64,000 nt of DNA. Origin: CAYZQH01 sp050300015. Lineage in GTDB: Bacteria; Pseudomonadota; Gammaproteobacteria; Pseudomonadales; Cellvibrionaceae. Below the pieces are notes generated by a model. It worked only from the letters and a program-made list of their open reading frames with translations, was not told the origin of the DNA and did no database searches. Below are positions 44,906 to 53,120 of the stretch, in pieces. Every line of letters begins with the position of its first letter. Within the stretch, counting starts at the first letter, position 1. The stretch spans positions 124,001-188,000 of the forward strand of contig JBNKWZ010000016.1 in assembly GCA_050300015.1 (NCBI GenBank). The letters are read 5' to 3'. Both the position numbers and the translations under genes were made by a program.

Positions 44906-46396
44906 ACTCAAATAGGCTCCAGGCCCAAGCGGCAAGCCTAAAAGGCTCCACACGATAAACAGTAAGGTCCATCCGCACAGGAAGGCAAACGAGTAGGGCA
45001 GCATATTGGCCATAATAGAGCCGATGCCGATATTCTTTTGATACTTTTGCGCAAATGCCACCACAACGCCAAAGTAAGGCATCAGTGGAGTGATGATGTT
45101 GGTGCTGCTATCACCAATGCGGTAGGCCATTTGAGTGGCTTCGGGCGAAATGCCCGAAAGCATCAGCATAGGCACAAATATTGGTGCAATCAGGGCCCAT
45201 TTGGCAGAGGCGCTGCCCACAAACAGGTTGATCAGTGCCGCCAAAGCAATAAACCCAGTGAGGAGTATTGCATCCGGTAAGGCGAAAGTTTTGAGTATGG
45301 CAGCACCTTGAATAGCGAGTATGGCACCGAGGTTGCTCCAGGCAAAATAGTTGACAAATTGAGCGGCAAAAAACATCAGTACAAGGTAGCCGGCCATTAA
45401 TGCCATGTGTTGCTCCATCCCCTCAATACAATCGCTAACCTTTTGATATTGGCCTGCTAGGCGACCATAGGTAATACCGCAAATCGCCGCAAATGCGGCC
45501 ACTAACGTGACCACGCCTTGAATAAAAGGCGATTTGACAATGCTGTGGGTTGCTTGGTCTCGCAATACACCCGTTTCGGGTATTAGCCCCAGCAGCAATA
45601 GGGCAATCAGCGCGATAGCAAGTGCGGCCGTCACCTTGAGCGCTACACGCTCTTTGACGGTTAGTGACGTGCTTGGCGGTGGCGCAGATGCCGTAGCAGG
45701 GGGGAGGCGCTTGGCGATAATGGCCTCGCTAACCCATGTGCCAACAAGGGCAATTAACAGCGTAGACGCTACAATGAAAAAGTAATTGCCGGTGGCATCC
45801 ACGCTGTAGTCAGGGGCGATCAAGTGGGCGGCTTCTGTCGAGATGCCTGCGAGTGCTGCATCCACTGGACCAATCATTAAATTGGCGCTAAATCCACCGG
45901 AGACGCCGGCAAAAGTGGCCAAAATGCCCAGTAAAGGGTTGCGTCCGGCATGGTGAAACAAAATGCCGGCCAACGGGATTAAAACCACGTAGCCGGTATC
46001 GGCGGCAAGGCTGGAAAGCACTCCTGCAAGCACCACCACAAAGGTCATGAGCTTGGGTGGGGCATTTAGCAGGCTCACTTTTAACGCCGCGCCAATGAGC
46101 CCAGAGTGCTCCGCGATCGCTATGCCCATCACGGCAACCAGTACGGTGCCCACTGGCGCAAATTGCACAAAGTTGCTGACGGTATGAGCTAAAATTTGGT
46201 GCAAGCCGTAAGTGCTTAACAGGTTGACGGCGTGTAACGTCTTGCCAGTGGTGGGGTGTACTGCGGTAAGTTGTGCCAGGGCGGCGAGCCCAGAGGCAAT
46301 GAGTACCACGCCGCACAGTACAATAAACAAATAGGTGGGGTTCGGTAAGCGATTGCCAAATCGCTCCACAGTGTTCAGTATGCGCGAAGATGCCAT
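44891..46396 (-). CDS. AbgT-family transporter
   Basis: The 501-residue protein has about 11-13 hydrophobic helices and family blocks GFSANLMIGPVDAALAG, FVGSASAKWALIAPIFVPML and GDSSTNIITPLMPY. AbgT proteins were named for p-aminobenzoyl-glutamate uptake; some export sulfonamides. ATG 46396 (MASSRILNTVERFGNRLPNP) is preferred; a GTG at 46411 is also open. The last codons and stop come from a dispersed repeat, so the C-terminus may have been altered. Confidence 0.9.
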   Translation of the reverse strand: MASSRILNTVERFGNRLPNPTYLFIVLCGVVLIASGLAALAQLTAVHPTTGKTLHAVNLLSTYGLHQILAHTVSNFVQFAPVGTVLVAVMGIAIAEHSGLIGAALKVSLLNAPPKLMTFVVVLAGVLSSLAADTGYVVLIPLAGILFHHAGRNPLLGILATFAGVSGGFSANLMIGPVDAALAGISTEAAHLIAPDYSVDATGNYFFIVASTLLIALVGTWVSEAIIAKRLPPATASAPPPSTSLTVKERVALKVTAALAIALIALLLLGLIPETGVLRDQATHSIVKSPFIQGVVTLVAAFAAICGITYGRLAGQYQKVSDCIEGMEQHMALMAGYLVLMFFAAQFVNYFAWSNLGAILAIQGAAILKTFALPDAILLTGFIALAALINLFVGSASAKWALIAPIFVPMLMLSGISPEATQMAYRIGDSSTNIITPLMPYFGVVVAFAQKYQKNIGIGSIMANMLPYSFAFLCGWTLLFIVWSLLGLPLGPGAYLSLGRL

Positions 46397-46415
46397 AGGA
46401 AAGCCCACCACCCAA

Positions 46416-48128
46416 ATGATGCATTATCTAAGAAGCGGCGCAATAGTCAAATGGATCCCGATGTTTTGGGTCTGCTTTGGCTTGTGGAGTGTTGAGCTGC
46501 GCGCAGAGGATACCCTCCCGACGCAACACAGTACACAAGCGCGTCCAAATACACAGCCCCAGGCCTGTGAATCAATTCCCTTAAAAGCGCTTAATGAGCC
46601 CTCGGGGTCTTATGAGTCCTATGGCGGGTATGCGATTGCCCGGATTCAATTTAAAGGCGTTGAGGTTTTTAACCCTAATAACCCCGATGAGAATAACGCC
46701 CTATACCGCTTTATGAATCGGCTGCACATCAATACCAAAGAAAGCGTCGTGCGTGGCCAATTGTTGTTTCAAGAGGGTGACCGTTTAAATGTGGAAACCG
46801 TGGCAGAATCTGCACGGTTGTTGCGCTCGTTGCCCTATTTAAGCTTTGCCGCCATCCATTTAACTGAAATTTGCGAAGACGGCGTGACACTGCTGGTGGT
46901 AACGCGGGATGTATGGACCACAGAGCCATTATTCAATGTGAGCAGAGAAGGTGGGGACACCGAGCGGGGCATTGGGTTTAAAGAAGGAAACCTGCTAGGG
47001 CGTGGTGCTTCTATTTCATTGTTGTACGACAAAACCAATGAGCGCAGCCGCACGCAGTATGATTTCAAAAGTCCACACTTGTTTGGCAGCCGGTTTCGTA
47101 TGCATATCGGTTTTGCCGACAACAGTGATGGGCAGGAAACCGCATTTTCTGTGTCACGTCCCTTTTATTCCTTAGATAGCCGCTGGGCCACGGGGCTATC
47201 TAATGTGGATGCCACGCAAGTGGAAAAAATCCTGCTCGCCGATGAGCAAATTAACGCCTACAAGCATCAGCGAGAGCGCCATCAAATTTTTATAGGGGGT
47301 GGTGTTCATTTGAAAGATGTCCATCGCGTCACGGTGGGTATGAATCAAGACCGAGACGTCTATGAGGCCACAGAGTCCACCCAAATGGGCGTGCCTTTAA
47401 ACTCCAATTTTATATACCCTTGGATTCAGTATCGATATCTTCAAAATCGATTTGGGGTCTACAAAAGCCTCGATTCGCTTCACCGGGTAGAAGATGTGCA
47501 GCTCGGAGCGGATGTGGTGTTGATGTTAGGTTACGGCGGCGAAATGCAAGGTAACGATGTTGACGTTATGCGATTTCGGTTCCGGTACGATGATATTCTG
47601 GGCATAGGTGAGCGCCATATATTAAAGTGGGAATCGCTTGCAGAGGGCTATGATAGCCCTAGTGACAGCAATTACAGCCACTCTGTTTGGGGTGGAGGCT
47701 TGCGCTATTACTTGTTGGATGGTGAGCATCATCGGTATTTCGCGCACGTGCAGTATCACCAGGGTCATAATTTGTCGCAGCATGAACAATTAACCGCGGG
47801 GGGGAAGTATGGGCTACGCGGCTATCCCTTGGACTATCACCGGGGGGACAAACGACTGTTGGTCACGTTGGAAAACCGCTACATCACCCCTTGGCATATA
47901 TTTAACCTGTTTCGCGTTGGGGCGGTTGGTTTTGTGGATGCAGGAGAAGCCTGGGGTGCTGGAGATAAACCCCCCAAAATACTCGCGAACGTTGGTTTTG
48001 GTTTACGGTTTAGCTCTAGCAAAGCCAAGCTCGATCATGTTGCACATTTGGATTTTGCCGTGCCTTTGGTTGACCGCGACCTGGTGGACAATTTTCAATT
48101 TGTCATGAAAGTAGAATCTCAATTTTAG
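46416..48128 (+). CDS. Omp85/BamA-like outer-membrane protein
   Basis: The 570-residue product has a signal peptide (to about AEDTLP), one or two POTRA-like domains (about 60-175, RIQFKGVEVF... LLVVTRDVW) and a C-terminal beta-barrel. GGKYGLRGYPLDYHRGDKR is the Omp85 L6 loop with its R-G-Y core, and the chain ends FVMKVESQF with a terminal Phe. It is shorter than BamA (about 800), nearer to TamA or patatin-linked barrels; its substrate is unknown. Two adjacent ATGs at 46416 and 46419 are possible starts. It is divergent from abgT with overlapping leaders. Confidence 0.8.
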   Translation: MMHYLRSGAIVKWIPMFWVCFGLWSVELRAEDTLPTQHSTQARPNTQPQACESIPLKALNEPSGSYESYGGYAIARIQFKGVEVFNPNNPDENNALYRFMNRLHINTKESVVRGQLLFQEGDRLNVETVAESARLLRSLPYLSFAAIHLTEICEDGVTLLVVTRDVWTTEPLFNVSREGGDTERGIGFKEGNLLGRGASISLLYDKTNERSRTQYDFKSPHLFGSRFRMHIGFADNSDGQETAFSVSRPFYSLDSRWATGLSNVDATQVEKILLADEQINAYKHQRERHQIFIGGGVHLKDVHRVTVGMNQDRDVYEATESTQMGVPLNSNFIYPWIQYRYLQNRFGVYKSLDSLHRVEDVQLGADVVLMLGYGGEMQGNDVDVMRFRFRYDDILGIGERHILKWESLAEGYDSPSDSNYSHSVWGGGLRYYLLDGEHHRYFAHVQYHQGHNLSQHEQLTAGGKYGLRGYPLDYHRGDKRLLVTLENRYITPWHIFNLFRVGAVGFVDAGEAWGAGDKPPKILANVGFGLRFSSSKAKLDHVAHLDFAVPLVDRDLVDNFQFVMKVESQF

Positions 48129-48137
48129 GAGTGTGTT

Positions 48138-48620
48138 ATGCCTTCCTTTGACGTAGTGTCTGAGGTCAATATTCAAGAGGCTCGAAATGCCGTAGAAAAT
48201 TCTGAGCGAGAATTAGCAACCCGCTTTGATTTTAGAGGGGTCAGCGCCAGTTTTGAATGGGTCGATAAAACGGCGAAGCTTACGGCCGAAGCCGATTTTC
48301 AGCTGTTGCAAATGGTGGATATTTTGCGGAATAAGTTGATCAAACGCGGTATTGATGTGGATACCATGGAAGTGTCTGACCCAGAGCCGTCGGGTAAAAC
48401 CGTAAGTCAAACCGTGAGCTTTAAAGAAGGCATTGACAACTTAATGGCGAAGAAAATGGTTAAATTCATCAAAGATCGAAAACTCAAAGTGCAAGCCGCT
48501 ATTCAGGGTGATCAAGTCCGTGTGACGGGTAAAAAGCGCGATGATTTACAAGCGGTTATTGCCGAGCTCAAACAGCAAGATTTCGGTCAACCACTGCAGT
48601 ATCAAAATTTCCGAGACTGA
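48138..48620 (+). CDS. yajQ: YajQ nucleotide-binding protein
   Basis: The 160-residue protein begins MPSFDVVSEVN and has the two ferredoxin-like halves with TRFDFRG and KLKVQAAIQGDQVRVTGKKRDDLQ. YajQ proteins bind nucleic acid or nucleotides; Xanthomonas XC_3703 binds c-di-GMP. AGGAG precedes the ATG. It is followed by the DUF3524 gene after 8 bases. Confidence 0.94.
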   Translation: MPSFDVVSEVNIQEARNAVENSERELATRFDFRGVSASFEWVDKTAKLTAEADFQLLQMVDILRNKLIKRGIDVDTMEVSDPEPSGKTVSQTVSFKEGIDNLMAKKMVKFIKDRKLKVQAAIQGDQVRVTGKKRDDLQAVIAELKQQDFGQPLQYQNFRD

Positions 48621-48628
48621 GCGTACGG

Positions 48629-49729
48629 GTGCGTATCCTACTGATTTCGGCGTATCACGCCGCCAGCCACCAATATTGGTGCGAAGGCCTGATGACAGCC
48701 ATGGCCGAGTATCAGTGGACACTCTTGACCTTGCCGCCACGACATTTTGCCTGGCGTATTCGAGGCAGTGCTTTGACATTGGCCACCGAGTACACAAAGG
48801 TCGTGACGGCGCCCTATGACCTCATCGTCTGTACTTCCATGTGTGACATTGCGGCCTTGAGGGGCTTGGTGCCATCACTAGCTACTACACCATGCTTGGT
48901 GTATTTTCATGAAAATCAATTTGCCTATCCAGATTCTGAGCGTGAAACCAGTCGGGTTGAAGCACAAATGGTGACGCTTTACGGCGCTTTGGCGGCAGAC
49001 GCGGTGGTCTTCAATAGCGAGTATAACCAGAGGACGTTTATCGCCGGGGTTGTGCAATTGGCGAAAAAATTACCTGATGGCATCTCTCCTAACCTTGGCG
49101 CGGTCCTATTACAAAAATCGCGTGTTTTACCCGTGCCGGTAACACCCAAGCCGTTACAAGCCCCCGATCGGTCGGAGACTTCACGCAGACGCAATGATCG
49201 TTTTCAGTTGGTCTGGAATCATCGCTGGGAATATGACAAAGGGCCTGAAATCCTGCTTGCGGTATTACAGCAATTACCGACAGCGTTGCCGTTAACGGTG
49301 CATGTGTTGGGGCAGTCATTCCGTAAAGTGCCTACCGAGTTTAACGACATCTACGCGCTGCTGACGGCGCGAGGCTGGCTGGGGCAGTGGGGCTTTGTGT
49401 TGGATCGCGATGCTTACTGGGCGATTCTGAGCGAGGCCCAAGTGGTGTTGTCCACGGCGCATCATGACTTTCAAGGTTTATCGGTTATTGAAGCGGCTAT
49501 GGCGGGGGCTCGCCCATTGGTGCCAGATGCCTTGGCCTACCCAGAGTGGTTTGACTCATCGTGTCGCTACAGGTTTGATTGCGCGCCAGAGCGCCACGCC
49601 GCCGAGGCCATTTTGACGTTTGTGCAACAGTGGCAGTCTGGGCAGTTAAAGGGGGTGACACCACTTCCGTTGACTTGGACCGAGTGGCAAGCGCCCTACC
49701 GGGCGCTTCTAGAGGCGGGAAGGGCCTAG
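48629..49729 (+). CDS. DUF3524 glycosyltransferase, tRNA-queuosine mannosyltransferase-like
   Basis: The 366-residue protein has an N-terminal DUF3524 domain (MRILLISAYHAASHQYW, then YFHENQFAYP near 92-101) and a GT4-type C-terminal half (VWNHRWEYDKGPE, LSTAHHDFQGLSVIEAA). This is the architecture of vertebrate GTDC1/QTMAN, which adds mannose to queuosine in tRNA-Asp. The bacterial relatives probably modify tRNA too, but that is by homology only. A GTG start is used. It is 8 bases after yajQ and overlaps the convergent DUF2167 gene by 4 bases. Confidence 0.8.
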   Translation: MRILLISAYHAASHQYWCEGLMTAMAEYQWTLLTLPPRHFAWRIRGSALTLATEYTKVVTAPYDLIVCTSMCDIAALRGLVPSLATTPCLVYFHENQFAYPDSERETSRVEAQMVTLYGALAADAVVFNSEYNQRTFIAGVVQLAKKLPDGISPNLGAVLLQKSRVLPVPVTPKPLQAPDRSETSRRRNDRFQLVWNHRWEYDKGPEILLAVLQQLPTALPLTVHVLGQSFRKVPTEFNDIYALLTARGWLGQWGFVLDRDAYWAILSEAQVVLSTAHHDFQGLSVIEAAMAGARPLVPDALAYPEWFDSSCRYRFDCAPERHAAEAILTFVQQWQSGQLKGVTPLPLTWTEWQAPYRALLEAGRA

Positions 49730-50646
49730 GGCTGACGGTTTCGTACGCGCCCGTAAAGCCACTTAATGGCACCACCGAGTGCGATCACAGCAACGACACC
49801 GAACTTTTTGATTATCAGTATCAAGGCAGCCAATAAACCCGTTTTCGCAATCACTTTACCGGCAACCAGTGCGCCAATTCCGTAGGCCGCGACCTTGTCG
49901 AGATCGGGGTTAAAGTCCGCATAGCGGTTGCCATCTTTAAACGAGGTCATGGCGAGAATGGGGTCTAGTTCTGCTTCGATTTCAGGGAGCTGTTCCATTG
50001 AGGCAATAAAGTTCAACAGTAAAAAACCTTTGCGTCCCAGAACCCGAATATTATAGTTCAGGGTGTGATTGGGGTCGTCGTCAAACTGCAATTCTTTGGC
50101 CCAGTATAGCTTTTGGGTAACACTGTCGTAATGAGGTTGTTTCGCCCAGCCGATGACAGCAATGGTGGGGTAGCCCTGCTCCAGCCGCCACTCGTTGGTG
50201 GCTTTGGCATCCTCTTGAAGGGTCTTCAGCATATCATCGTAGTCAATATTGGCCGCGTCGCTGTCGTCCACGTAGCCTTCTTCAACATATTCGATGGTGA
50301 CACCCCAGGCGTCGTCGTCAAAGGCGGTTTTACCGACAGGAAACAACATGCCTTGGGTCGGCTCGCTGGGTGGGTTCCCCCAAATTTCGGTCAAGACGGT
50401 GTCGGCATCTTCAGGGTCGAGATAGTAGAAAGTGTCTGGAACGTCCAAGGTGGCAACACCGTTGGGTAGTTCAACGGTCCCGGTCTTTGGTGTGAGAGAC
50501 GCTAAAGTCTCTTTAGCCCAGGCCTGATACGCTTCAATTTCTGCTTCGGTTGATAGGGGAGGCGTTTCGCTTTGCGCAAGCGCAAGTAACGGTAGCAGTA
50601 AAATGCCGAGTGTGGTGGAGGTAAGAATACGAACAACAGGTGGCAT
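49726..50646 (-). CDS. DUF2167 membrane-anchored exported protein
   Basis: A signal peptide (cleavage near ALAQ, residue 25) leads into a periplasmic domain of about 230 residues with TGTVELPNGVATLDVPDTFYYL, DDAWGVTIEYVEEGYVDD and IGWAKQPHYDSVTQKLYWAKEL, which are DUF2167 hallmarks. It ends with a hydrophobic segment (about 265-295) and a basic tail. The family is of unknown function, sometimes linked to stress or membrane tension. AGGAG is present upstream. Confidence 0.85.
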   Translation of the reverse strand: MPPVVRILTSTTLGILLLPLLALAQSETPPLSTEAEIEAYQAWAKETLASLTPKTGTVELPNGVATLDVPDTFYYLDPEDADTVLTEIWGNPPSEPTQGMLFPVGKTAFDDDAWGVTIEYVEEGYVDDSDAANIDYDDMLKTLQEDAKATNEWRLEQGYPTIAVIGWAKQPHYDSVTQKLYWAKELQFDDDPNHTLNYNIRVLGRKGFLLLNFIASMEQLPEIEAELDPILAMTSFKDGNRYADFNPDLDKVAAYGIGALVAGKVIAKTGLLAALILIIKKFGVVAVIALGGAIKWLYGRVRNRQP

Positions 50647-50778
50647 GACGACGCTCCTTTAGCGCGATAAAAAACATTAAAATGTAAAGGAGCGATAGCG
50701 TACGGGTTTGCGCCGTGGTACGCAGTAATATTACATGGCTATCCGGCTTGTAAGGCTAACGTCCTTGTTAAAATGGGA

Positions 50779-51843
50779 TTAAAAATCACCCACTGTATTG
50801 GTGATCATCTGGCTAGACTCGTCGATTACGTCCACCGATAACACGGGCGCGTCCTGCTGGGAGGTATCGTAATAAAAGCGGTAGTAACCTTCCTCATTGG
50901 CCGGGAATGTGCCGCGATATCGGCGACGGTTCAAATCAAAGTAGGTGCGACCCGGTTCAATTTTAATGTCGGCGCGAAACAGTGTAGGGCTGATTTGCGT
51001 CATTTCGATGGGGGCGTCTAGGCTGCGGCTGCGAATCATCATTTGCTGGCCGTCATCGCCTTGATAAATGGGGTCCTCGCCTTCTAGTACCGTTTGACTC
51101 AAATCCATAATATGCTCTGGTTGCGGCGAGGGGGCTTGTTGTCGCTGCTCTTCCAATCGCATCATCGCAGAGATTTCGGTATTGAGCTTTTCGATAGTGG
51201 CTGCCTGCTGGTCGGTAATACGCACCAACTCCTCAATCCGTAGCTCTGCCGTTACCAGTCGTTGGCGCTCATTGAGCAATTCAGTATTTAGGCTGTCGTT
51301 CTCTTCGCGAAGCAGTCTTATTTCCCTTTGTGTGGCGGCTTCCTGGGCTGCGGCGTTGCGTTTTTCCTTTTTCGCGGTCTCGGCGATTTTTCGACGAATA
51401 TTTTCGATGTCTTGCTCGGATTGGCCCAGTTGTGCTTTCAAGTCCGCTTGCTTGCGTTCAAGCCGCTCTAAAACGGAGCTCTGTGACTCCACCGACAACT
51501 CTGCTACGGCCACTCGTTGGCGCTCGGTTTTAAGTCGTTCCAATGCGGATTCGCTTGGCGTGTCGCCAAGTTTTGCTTCCAGGTTTTTAAGGCTTTTGGT
51601 ACGGGCTTCCAGTTCTTGCTTGGTATCCGCAAGTTTTTGCGCGGCCTCGTTAAGCTTTTCGTGAGTGAACTCCAATTCACGCTGCCAGCGCATTTGCTTT
51701 TGTTCTGCGGCTTCAATCGCGGCGGTGGTCGAGTTGGCGGCCGAGGCAGAAATGGAGAGGGTTGCAAGACTGAAAAACAGTGCAGTGGTCAGAGCCGCGG
51801 GCAAATGGCGAGTGTGCTTCTGCTGGTATTTCATAATGAACAT
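50779..51843 (-). CDS. Exported coiled-coil protein of unknown function
   Basis: After a signal peptide (LTTALFFSLATLSISASA) the 354-residue protein is almost entirely helical and charged from 38 to 230 (EKLNEAAQKLADTKQELEAR, IRRKIAETAKKEKRNAAAQ), a long coiled coil. A beta-rich domain at the C-terminus (TLFRADIKIEPGRTYFDLNR, EEGYYRFYYDT) follows a Pro/Gln linker. It resembles periplasmic envelope-spanning factors in layout, but no family is recognised. ATG 51843 and ATG 51834 are both possible. Confidence 0.75.
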   Translation of the reverse strand: MFIMKYQQKHTRHLPAALTTALFFSLATLSISASAANSTTAAIEAAEQKQMRWQRELEFTHEKLNEAAQKLADTKQELEARTKSLKNLEAKLGDTPSESALERLKTERQRVAVAELSVESQSSVLERLERKQADLKAQLGQSEQDIENIRRKIAETAKKEKRNAAAQEAATQREIRLLREENDSLNTELLNERQRLVTAELRIEELVRITDQQAATIEKLNTEISAMMRLEEQRQQAPSPQPEHIMDLSQTVLEGEDPIYQGDDGQQMMIRSRSLDAPIEMTQISPTLFRADIKIEPGRTYFDLNRRRYRGTFPANEEGYYRFYYDTSQQDAPVLSVDVIDESSQMITNTVGDF

Positions 51844-52051
51844 CGAATGCTTCTATTTTGTTGTTGGCATGGCCAGGGGGACCATGAGCTGTCACGCCGA
51901 TTATGTCATGACAGCTCCTTCTTGTAAGCCTCTGGATGCTTAAAATGTGAGCCGATTGGTGGGCGTGCGACCATTGGTTGGGTCAAAAAAGCAAAATTGC
52001 GGGAGCGAAGATCAAAAAGTGACCGGATTCTGGGTTTAGGGTTGGCTCATG

Positions 52052-52351
52052 CTACCGGGCATTAGACTTGTTGGGATCGGGTTTTTCAGCCGACCGGAAG
52101 ATTAACAGCGTTTTACCGATGGACTGGATCAGTTCAGCCCCCGTGGCTGAGCAGAGCGCAGCTGTCACGGCCTTGCGGTCGGCCCTGTCCTCCACCGCGA
52201 TCTTCACTTTGATCAGCTCATGGTCTTCCAGTGCACGGTGCAGTTCGTTCAAAACGCCCTCTGACAGGCCGTTGCCGGCGATAGTCACAATGGGTTTTAG
52301 GCCATGGCCAATGGTGCGAAAGCGTTTTTTAGTGTCATTTGTAATAGGCAT
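52052..52351 (-). CDS. yhbY: YhbY RNA-binding protein
   Basis: The 99-residue CRM-domain protein has RTIGHGLKPIVTIAGNGLSE and the final GKTLLIFRS, matching E. coli YhbY (97 residues), a pre-50S ribosome-associated factor. It is divergent from rlmE by 65 bases, the usual arrangement in gammaproteobacteria. Confidence 0.94.
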   Translation of the reverse strand: MPITNDTKKRFRTIGHGLKPIVTIAGNGLSEGVLNELHRALEDHELIKVKIAVEDRADRKAVTAALCSATGAELIQSIGKTLLIFRSAEKPDPNKSNAR

Positions 52352-52416
52352 AGAATACTTATTCTGGGGTCAAAAGTGCTATTGTATCGGTTTTTGTCAG
52401 CAAACTTGTAGATAAT

Positions 52417-53037
52417 ATGTCTCGCTCAAAAAGTAGCGGCCGGTGGCTGCAAGAACATTTCAATGATCCCTATGTCAAACAGTCGCAGAAGGAAGGTTTT
52501 CGCTCGCGTGCAAGCTACAAGCTGCTAGAGCTGAACGAGCGTGATCGAGTGCTCAAACCTGGCATGACTGTGGTGGATCTTGGGGCAGCCCCTGGGGGGT
52601 GGTCACAGGTGGTTGCCAACGTGGTTGGGGCCTCTGGGCGCGTGATTGCGTCCGACATTTTGCCAATGGATGCATTGGCCGACGTGGAGTTCATTTTAGG
52701 CGATTTTACGGACGACAGCGTGTTTCAGCAGTTGCTCAGTGCGTTGGGTGATGAAGGGGCTGACGTTGTAATTTCTGATATGGCCCCCAATATGAGCGGT
52801 ATAACAGATGTTGATCAACCCAAAGCCATGTATTTGGTAGAGTTGGCCTTGGATATGGCGCAAAAGGTATTGAAACCCGGGGGGGCTTTTGTGTGTAAAG
52901 TTTTTCACGGGGAAGGTTTTGACGAGTGGATGCGCCACTGCAAAGGGCTATTTGAGAGAGCCGTAACGCGCAAACCGGATGCTTCACGCGCCCGTTCCCG
53001 TGAGGTTTATCTTGTTGCCACGGGTTTTAAAGGGTAA
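52417..53037 (+). CDS. rlmE: 23S rRNA 2'-O-ribose U2552 methyltransferase RlmE
   Basis: RlmE (FtsJ/RrmJ) methylates U2552 in the A loop of 23S rRNA. The 206-residue product matches E. coli (209). Motif I is VVDLGAAPGGWSQV, the catalytic K-D-K-E set is represented by RSRASYKL, SDMAPNMSG, CKVFHG and SREVYLVA. It lies 83 bases before ftsH, as in many relatives. Confidence 0.96.
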   Translation: MSRSKSSGRWLQEHFNDPYVKQSQKEGFRSRASYKLLELNERDRVLKPGMTVVDLGAAPGGWSQVVANVVGASGRVIASDILPMDALADVEFILGDFTDDSVFQQLLSALGDEGADVVISDMAPNMSGITDVDQPKAMYLVELALDMAQKVLKPGGAFVCKVFHGEGFDEWMRHCKGLFERAVTRKPDASRARSREVYLVATGFKG

Positions 53038-53120
53038 CCATCACGATTCATTCAGTTGTGGCTCGATCGGCGCTATACTGAAAAAACGGCCTATTTGGGC
53101 TTATATGTAGGAGAGCAGCC

